NCBI RefSeq assembly: GCF_010548375.1
Contig: NZ_JAAGLY010000007.1
Coordinates: 310,001 to 374,000 of the forward strand
Direction: 5' to 3'
Source: Streptomyces sp. SID13726
Lineage (GTDB): Bacteria; Actinomycetota; Actinomycetes; Streptomycetales; Streptomycetaceae
DNA length: 64,000 bases
Shown here: piece by piece, positions 59,204 to 64,000 of the stretch
Numbering within the stretch: position 1 is the stretch's first letter
Layout of the letters: each line of letters starts with the position of its first letter
Position numbers and translations under genes: made by a program
The notes under the pieces: generated by a model
The model's database searches: none
Told to the model about the DNA's origin: nothing
The model's input: only the letters and a program-made list of their open reading frames with translations

Positions 59204-60567
59204 CCTGGGTCCAACCGGAGGACCTGCTCGGCCACGAACTCCACCAGGCGACCCAGGACGGCCGGGAGCCCTCGGCGATCGCGGCGAGATGGAGGGCGGC
59301 GGGAGGACAGGAGGCCCCGACGAGAGCGGGCGCCTCACCGGACCCGGCGTCCCGCTATCTGAGGCAGCTGGCAGAAGACCTGCTGGACGAACTCGCTGAC
59401 CTGCCAAGCAAATCGGCCGACCAAGAGCCCACCGACCTCGCGAAGATCAAGGCACTCTGTCCCGCTCTGACACAAGCCGCGGACCGCGGCCCCACCGGGG
59501 CAGCCCCCACCCGTGCCGCCCTGGAAGCAGCCTGGCTGGGCAGAGCGGCAGGCTGCCTCCTGGGCAAACCAGTGGAGAAGCTGCCCCTCGACGCCATCCG
59601 CCAACTCGCCCAGTCCACCGGCAACTGGCCCCTGAACACCTACTTCACAGCAAGAGGCGTCCCCCCGGACCTCCTCACCGCCCACCCCTGGAACCGCCGC
59701 TCGGCACCCACCTCCCTGGCCGAGAACATCGACGGCATGCCGGAGGACGACGACCTCAACTACCCCCTCCTGAACGTCCTGTTGCTGCGACGCCACGGCA
59801 GACACTTCACCACCACCGACGTGGCCAAGCTCTGGCTCGACGAACTCCCGGCAGGCCGCACGTTCACAGCGGAACGCATCGCCTACCGCAACCTCCTCCA
59901 GGGCCTGGAACCCCCGCGAACGGCCCGCCACCGCAACCCCTTCCGCGAATGGATCGGCGCCCTGATCCGCGCCGACGTCCACGGCTGGACCAACCCCGGC
60001 GCCCCGGCCGCCGCGGCCGAACAGGCCCACCGCGACGCCACCCTCACCCACACGGCGAACGGCGTCTACGCGGCGATGTTCACGGCGGCCGTGATCGCGG
60101 AGGCGACGACGACTCCCGACATCCACACCTGCCTCCGCACCGGCCTCACCGTGATCCCCCCGAACTCCCGCCTGCACAAGGCGATCACCCACGCCGTCCG
60201 ACTGGCCGAGCGGCACACCGACTTCGACACCGTCGTGGACGAACTCCACGCCACCCACGCCGAGACCCACCACTGGGTCCACGCGATCCCCAACACCGCC
60301 CTGATCGCCGCCGCCCTCACGCACGCGGACGGCGACTTCACCGCCTCCATCACCAAGGCGGTGAGCGGCGGTTGGGACACCGACTCCAACGGCGCCACGG
60401 CGGGAAGCATCGCCGGTCTCCTCGTCGGCAGCCCCGACAACCTCCCCGTCCACTGGACCGCCCCGCTCAAGAACCGCCTGGCCACCTCCGTCGCCGACTT
60501 CGACGGCACCGGCTTCGACACCCTGGCCCACCTCACGAAAGACCTCATGGAGACCCCCAGCCCATGA
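59191..60567 (+). CDS. ADP-ribosylglycohydrolase family protein, paralogue 4, with N-terminal extension
   Basis: The 458-residue paralogue has about 110 extra N-terminal residues (charged, helical, possibly coiled-coil around RYLRQLAEDLLDELADL) before the family helix AWLGRAAGCLLGKPVEKLP. The first metal motif is altered to MPEDDDLNYPLL (Thr to Glu), while the second, GGWDTDSNGATAGSIAG, is intact. It thus differs from classical ARHs and is closer to the large branch with DTDSN signatures. Its start overlaps paralogue 3 and its stop overlaps the ribokinase start (ATGA). Confidence 0.83.
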   Translation: MLRLTWVQPEDLLGHELHQATQDGREPSAIAARWRAAGGQEAPTRAGASPDPASRYLRQLAEDLLDELADLPSKSADQEPTDLAKIKALCPALTQAADRGPTGAAPTRAALEAAWLGRAAGCLLGKPVEKLPLDAIRQLAQSTGNWPLNTYFTARGVPPDLLTAHPWNRRSAPTSLAENIDGMPEDDDLNYPLLNVLLLRRHGRHFTTTDVAKLWLDELPAGRTFTAERIAYRNLLQGLEPPRTARHRNPFREWIGALIRADVHGWTNPGAPAAAAEQAHRDATLTHTANGVYAAMFTAAVIAEATTTPDIHTCLRTGLTVIPPNSRLHKAITHAVRLAERHTDFDTVVDELHATHAETHHWVHAIPNTALIAAALTHADGDFTASITKAVSGGWDTDSNGATAGSIAGLLVGSPDNLPVHWTAPLKNRLATSVADFDGTGFDTLAHLTKDLMETPSP

Positions 60568-61457
60568 CCCACATCGCCGTACTCGGCAGCACGAACATGG
60601 ACCTGGTCGCCTACGTCGAGAAGGCACCGCTCCGCGGAGAGACCGTCACCGGCCGGGAGTTCCGTACGGTCCCCGGCGGCAAGGGCGCCAACCAGGCGAT
60701 CGCCGCGGCCCGCGCCGGCGCCACCGTCTCGATGATCGGCGCGGTCGGCAACGACTCCTTCGGCACCCGGCTGCGCTCCACCCTGGAACACTCCGGCGTG
60801 ACCACCGACCACCTCCGCACGGTCGAGGGCCCCTCCGGCACCGCGCACATCGTCGTGGACGACGAGGGCGGCAACTCGATCGTCGTGATCCCCGGCGCCA
60901 ACGGCACCGTCGACCACCTCGCCCCCGGCGACGAGGGCCTGATCGCCTCCGCCGACGCCCTCCTCCTCCAGCTGGAGATCCCCCTGAAGGCGGTCCTGGC
61001 AGGCGCCGAGGCCGCCCGCGCCCACGGCGTCCGTACGGTCCTGACGCCCGCGCCGGCCCAGCCGCTGCCGCCCGAACTCCTCGCCGCCACCGACCTGTTG
61101 GTCCCCAACGAGCACGAGGCGGCCACCCTGACCGGCCTCGCCGACCCGTTCGCCGCGGGCGCCGCCCTCCTCGACCGCGTCCCCCGTGTGGTGATCACCC
61201 TGGGCGCGGCGGGCAGCCTCTACCTGACCCGGGACGCCGAGCCGCTCGCCGTCCCCGCGCCCCGGGTCACCGCGGTGGACTCCACGGGCGCGGGCGACAC
61301 CTACGTGGGCGCGCTCGCGGTCGCCCTCGGGGAGGAACGCCCGATCCGGGAGGCGATGTCCTGGGCCGCCGCGGCGGCGGCCCTGTCCGTCCAGCGGGCG
61401 GGCGCGTCGGCCTCGATGCCGTACCGCTCCGAGATCGAGGCGGGGTACACGTCATGA
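60564..61457 (+). CDS. rbsK: ribokinase (PfkB family)
   Basis: The 297-residue sugar kinase has the PfkB motifs of ribokinases: an N-terminal GSTNMDLVAYV, GGKGANQAIAAARAG (about 37-51) and the C-terminal DSTGAGDTYVGAL with the catalytic aspartate. Ribokinase turns D-ribose into ribose-5-phosphate. In this operon the ribose could come from ADP-ribose or a ribosylated compound released by the four upstream hydrolases. That link is inference, since no ribose transporter or rbsD is adjacent. Overlapping start and stop codons (ATGA at both ends) place it firmly in the operon. Confidence 0.88.
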   Translation: MTHIAVLGSTNMDLVAYVEKAPLRGETVTGREFRTVPGGKGANQAIAAARAGATVSMIGAVGNDSFGTRLRSTLEHSGVTTDHLRTVEGPSGTAHIVVDDEGGNSIVVIPGANGTVDHLAPGDEGLIASADALLLQLEIPLKAVLAGAEAARAHGVRTVLTPAPAQPLPPELLAATDLLVPNEHEAATLTGLADPFAAGAALLDRVPRVVITLGAAGSLYLTRDAEPLAVPAPRVTAVDSTGAGDTYVGALAVALGEERPIREAMSWAAAAAALSVQRAGASASMPYRSEIEAGYTS

Positions 61458-62644
61458 CCCGGACACCCCTCGACGGCCTGCGCGTGCTCGACGTGGCCAC
61501 CCTCTTCGCCGGCCCCCTCGCCGCCACCATGCTCGGCGACTTCGGCGCGGAGGTCGTCAAGATCGAGCACCCGACCCGGCCCGACCCCTCCCGCGGCCAC
61601 GGCCCCTCGAAGGACGGCATCGGCCTGTGGTGGAAGCTGCTGGGCCGCAACAAGCACACGATCACCCTCGACCTCTCCAAGCCGGGCGGCCGTACCACCT
61701 TCCTCCGCCTCGCCGAGACCGCGGACGTCGTCATCGAGAACTTCCGTCCCGGCACCCTGGAGAAGTGGGACCTGGGCTGGCCGGAGCTGCAAGCCGTCAA
61801 CCCCGGTCTGGTCCTCGCCCGGGTCACCGGCTTCGGCCAGTTCGGTCCCTCCTCCCGCCGTCCCGGCTTCGGCACCCTCGCCGAGGCGATGAGTGGCTTC
61901 GCGGCGATCACCGGCGAACCGGACGCGCCCCCGGTCCTGCCGCCCTTCGGCCTCGCCGACTCCATCGCGGGCCTGGCCACGGCGTACGCCGTCATGACCG
62001 CGCTCGCGGCCCGCGACCGCACCGGCGAGGGCCAGGTCGTCGACATGGCGATCATCGAACCGATCCTGACGGTCCTCGGCCCCCAGCCGACCTGGTACGA
62101 CCAGCTCGGCCACGTCCAGGAGCGCACCGGCAACCGCTCCGCCAACAACGCCCCGCGCAACACCTACCGCACGGCGGACGGCAGTTGGGTCGCCGTCTCC
62201 ACCTCGGCCCAGTCGATCGCGGAACGCGTGATGCGCCTGGTCGGCCGCCCGGAGCTGATCGACGAACCGTGGTTCGCGTCGGGCGCGCAGCGAGCGGAAC
62301 ACGCGGACGTCCTCGACGCGGCGGTCGGCTCCTGGATCGCCGAACGCCCCCGCGACGAGGTCCTCGCGGCCTTCGAGAAGGCGGAGGCCGCGGTCGCCCC
62401 CATCCAGGACATCCGCGAGGTGATGACCGACCCGCAGTACCGGGCCCTCGACACCGTCACCACGGTCGACGACCCCGAACTCGGCCCCCTGCGCATGCAG
62501 AACGTCCTCTTCCGCCTCTCCGCCACCCCCGGCGCGATCCGCTGGGCAGGCCGCCCGCACGGCGCCGACACGAACGAGATCCTGACCGAACTGGGCCTGA
62601 CGGAAGCCGACCTGACGGCCCTGCGCACGGAGGGCGCCCTGTGA
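61454..62644 (+). CDS. CaiB/BaiF family CoA-transferase
   Basis: The 396-residue class III CoA-transferase has RVLDVATLFAGPLAATMLGDFGAEVVKIEH at the start. The family's catalytic aspartate is expected in the middle region near residues 155-200, which I did not assign, and a GxPNGLP-like loop is replaced by EHADVLDAAV sequence. It moves CoA between carboxylic acids; relatives serve in carnitine, oxalate, mesaconate or itaconate metabolism. A CitE-like lyase follows, suggesting a short route in which an acid is activated to a CoA ester and then cleaved. The start overlaps the ribokinase stop. The stop overlaps the GTG of the small leader ORF. Confidence 0.86.
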   Translation: MTRTPLDGLRVLDVATLFAGPLAATMLGDFGAEVVKIEHPTRPDPSRGHGPSKDGIGLWWKLLGRNKHTITLDLSKPGGRTTFLRLAETADVVIENFRPGTLEKWDLGWPELQAVNPGLVLARVTGFGQFGPSSRRPGFGTLAEAMSGFAAITGEPDAPPVLPPFGLADSIAGLATAYAVMTALAARDRTGEGQVVDMAIIEPILTVLGPQPTWYDQLGHVQERTGNRSANNAPRNTYRTADGSWVAVSTSAQSIAERVMRLVGRPELIDEPWFASGAQRAEHADVLDAAVGSWIAERPRDEVLAAFEKAEAAVAPIQDIREVMTDPQYRALDTVTTVDDPELGPLRMQNVLFRLSATPGAIRWAGRPHGADTNEILTELGLTEADLTALRTEGAL

Positions 62645-62748
62645 GCCCCCACCCCCTCACCTGGCTCTACGCCCCCGGCGCCCCCCTCACCGAACCGGAC
62701 CTGACCAAAACCAAGTTGACCGCCCCACGCACGAAGGACGCCCCGTGA
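62641..62748 (+). CDS. 35-codon leader ORF made by duplication of the citE start
   Basis: A GTG overlapping the CoA-transferase stop opens a 35-codon frame, SPHPLTWLYAPGAP and so on to TKDAP. Its first 13 codons are nearly identical in both DNA and protein to the first 13 of citE, 104 bases downstream. After that the two diverge. The stop TGA overlaps the citE GTG. This looks like a partial tandem duplication that left a translated leader. It may only couple translation, and its product probably has no function of its own. Confidence 0.5.
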   Translation: MSPHPLTWLYAPGAPLTEPDLTKTKLTAPRTKDAP

Positions 62749-63578
62749 GCCCACACCCCCTCACCTGGCTCTACGCCCCCGGCGACCGCCCGCACGTGGT
62801 GGACAAGGCGCTCGTGTCCGGCGCCGACGTCGTGGTGATCGACCTGGAGGACGCGGTGGCCCCCGACCGGAAGGCCTACGCCCGCGAGGCCACCGCCGAG
62901 CGCCTCACCGAGCCCCAGCCGGTCCCGGTCCACGTCAGGGTGAACGCCCTCGACGGCCCCCTCGCCCAAGCCGACCTGACCGCGATGGCCCCCCTGCCCG
63001 GAGTCTCCGGCCTGCGTCTGCCCAAGGTCATCTCGCCCGCCCAGATCACCCGCGTCGCGGAGACGGCGGCCCCGGCGGAAGGCGGCGCCCCGCCCCTGTA
63101 CGCCCTCCTGGAAACGGCCCTCGGCATCGAGCGCGCCTACGAGATCGCCACCGCCCACCCCGCCCTGCGAGGCATCGCCCTCGGCGAGGCGGACCTACGA
63201 GCCGACCTGGGCGTACGACACGACACCGGCCTGGACTGGTCCCGCGCCCGGGTCGTCGCCGCCGCCCGGGCCGCGGCCCTGCCTCCCCCACCGCAGTCGG
63301 TCCACCCGGACACCCGCGACCTGGACGGCCTGAAGGCCGGCTGCGCCCACGGCCGCGCCCTGGGCTTCCTGGGCCGAGCCGCCATCCACCCCCGCCAACT
63401 CCCGGTGATCGAGAGCGCGTACCGCCCCACGGAGGAGGAGATCGAACAGGCGGAGACCGTCATCAAGGCAGCCACGACGAACGAAGGCGCCCAGGCACTG
63501 GAGAACGGCACCTTCATCGACGCGGCCGTCGTGGCGGCAGCCCGCAGAACCCTCTCCCTGGCCGGCACCCCTCGCTGA
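62745..63578 (+). CDS. citE: HpcH/HpaI aldolase / citrate lyase beta-like protein
   Basis: The 277-residue TIM-barrel lyase belongs to the CitE/malyl-CoA lyase family: SGADVVVIDLEDAVAPDRK (metal and phosphate loop, about 26-44), LLETALGIERA, ALGEADLRADLG and AIHPRQ. It cleaves or forms C-C bonds in (methyl)malyl-, citramalyl- or citryl-CoA esters. With the CoA-transferase upstream it would complete an acid-to-CoA-to-lyase route. No CitF or CitD is present, so it is not a full citrate lyase. The GTG overlaps the leader ORF stop. The operon ends here with a strong terminator. Confidence 0.86.
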   Translation: MSPHPLTWLYAPGDRPHVVDKALVSGADVVVIDLEDAVAPDRKAYAREATAERLTEPQPVPVHVRVNALDGPLAQADLTAMAPLPGVSGLRLPKVISPAQITRVAETAAPAEGGAPPLYALLETALGIERAYEIATAHPALRGIALGEADLRADLGVRHDTGLDWSRARVVAAARAAALPPPPQSVHPDTRDLDGLKAGCAHGRALGFLGRAAIHPRQLPVIESAYRPTEEEIEQAETVIKAATTNEGAQALENGTFIDAAVVAAARRTLSLAGTPR

Positions 63579-63586
63579 GCTGACAC

Positions 63587-63625
63587 GACGAAGGGCGCCC
63601 CGGAGATCCCGGGGCGCCCTTCGTC
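63587..63625. terminator. operon terminator after citE
   Basis: A perfect 17-base stem (GACGAAGGGCGCCCCGG and its complement) with the loop AGATC lies nine bases after the citE stop and 16 bases before the end of convergent lgt. It should act in both directions. Confidence 0.88.
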
Positions 63626-63641
63626 CACGTACAGCCGGCCG

Positions 63642-64000
63642 TCAGGTCTTCTTCGCGGACTCGGCCTCGTCCTTGGTCTCGTCCTTGGCCTCGGCCTTCA
63701 CCGCGTCGGAGTCCGAGTCGGTGTCAGCGCCGGTGTCGGAGTCAGCGTCGGCGTCGGACTGGGAGTCGGCCTTTCCGCCGTCCTCACCGTCCTCACCGTC
63801 ACCGTCGGCCCCCGGCTCCACGACCTCTTCCCGCCCGGGCCGCTTCTTCGCCGACACCACCATGTAGACGACGGCGAGCAGGAACACGAGCAGCGCGGTC
63901 CAGTTGTTGAGCCGCAGGCCGAGGATGTGGTGGGCGTCGTCGACGCGGAGGTACTCGATCCAGAAGCGGCCTACGCAGTACGACGCGACGTACAGCGCGA
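63642..64000 (-). CDS. lgt: prolipoprotein diacylglyceryl transferase Lgt, C-terminal part
   Basis: The visible ~118 residues are the 3' end of a gene that continues past the window. They include YCVGRFWIEYLRVDDAHHILGLRLNNW, a membrane helix (TALLVFLLAVVYMVV) and a hydrophilic tail. The GRFWIEYLR and HHILGLRLN segments are the conserved end of Lgt, which attaches diacylglycerol to lipoprotein cysteines in the membrane. After the last helix comes a ~60-residue tail made mostly of Asp, Ser, Glu, Ala and Lys (SDADADSDTGADTDSDSD), a feature of actinobacterial Lgt rather than of the E. coli enzyme. Its role is unknown. Confidence 0.92.
   Translation of the reverse strand, partial: ALYVASYCVGRFWIEYLRVDDAHHILGLRLNNWTALLVFLLAVVYMVVSAKKRPGREEVVEPGADGDGEDGEDGGKADSQSDADADSDTGADTDSDSDAVKAEAKDETKDEAESAKKT

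Overview
The window is very GC-rich and densely coded, with strong third-position G/C bias and frequent GTG starts. It carries an ANTAR regulator, Tat-exported enzymes, a GlnR-like box and dispersed repeats typical of Streptomyces. The order polA - liv transporter - pdtaR - pyk - gltDB - lgt matches what I recall of the conserved core of Streptomyces chromosomes, so I read this as a Streptomyces core segment with accessory blocks inserted. That match is from memory and was not checked.

Layout. 1-8 kb: the 3' end of an HrpB-type helicase, a DUF3068 envelope protein, a 44-residue membrane peptide, a secreted lytic transglycosylase, a DUF4184 membrane protein, a repeat-rich gap and polA. 8-18 kb: a molybdopterin oxidoreductase, a PaaI-type thioesterase, a membrane-anchored unknown, and the complete branched-chain amino acid ABC transporter livKHMGF ending in a strong terminator shared with convergent pdtaR. 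18.5-19 kb: an odd tRNA-Leu(CAA) with a short variable arm, followed by a broken gene of a LAGLIDADG-like family. 19-33 kb: pyk, a SIMPL protein, a Tat-exported 5'-nucleotidase, an orphan hydroxamate-siderophore pair (amine hydroxylase and PLP decarboxylase), pepN, a receiver-domain protein, chorismate mutase, an AraC regulator divergent from a GH35 beta-galactosidase, and an HExxH metalloprotein.

34-44 kb is a compact catabolic block. Two SDRs, echA20, ipdA, ipdB, ipdC, fadA6, kstR2, ipdF, fadE30 and a small acyl-CoA dehydrogenase lie in the order of the mycobacterial KstR2 regulon, which degrades the steroid C/D rings (HIP pathway). Both divergent promoters in the block carry a near-identical 17-bp palindromic operator, so KstR2 probably controls all of it. 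The CoA ligase FadD3 is absent from the window. Next come an orphan cytochrome b (QcrB paralogue), a VWA protein, and a rhomboid protease translationally coupled to a secreted GH46 chitosanase.

48-55 kb: glutamate synthase gltB-gltD, with a GlnR-like box and a perfect hairpin upstream, then a VIT1-type metal transporter. 55.8-63.6 kb: a tightly overlapped operon of four ADP-ribosylglycohydrolase-family paralogues (at least one with a degraded metal site), a ribokinase, a CaiB/BaiF CoA-transferase, a 35-codon duplicated leader ORF and a CitE-like lyase, closed by a 17-bp-stem terminator. The window ends in the 3' part of lgt. The ADP-ribosylglycohydrolase/ribokinase/CoA operon is the strongest candidate for an undescribed system.
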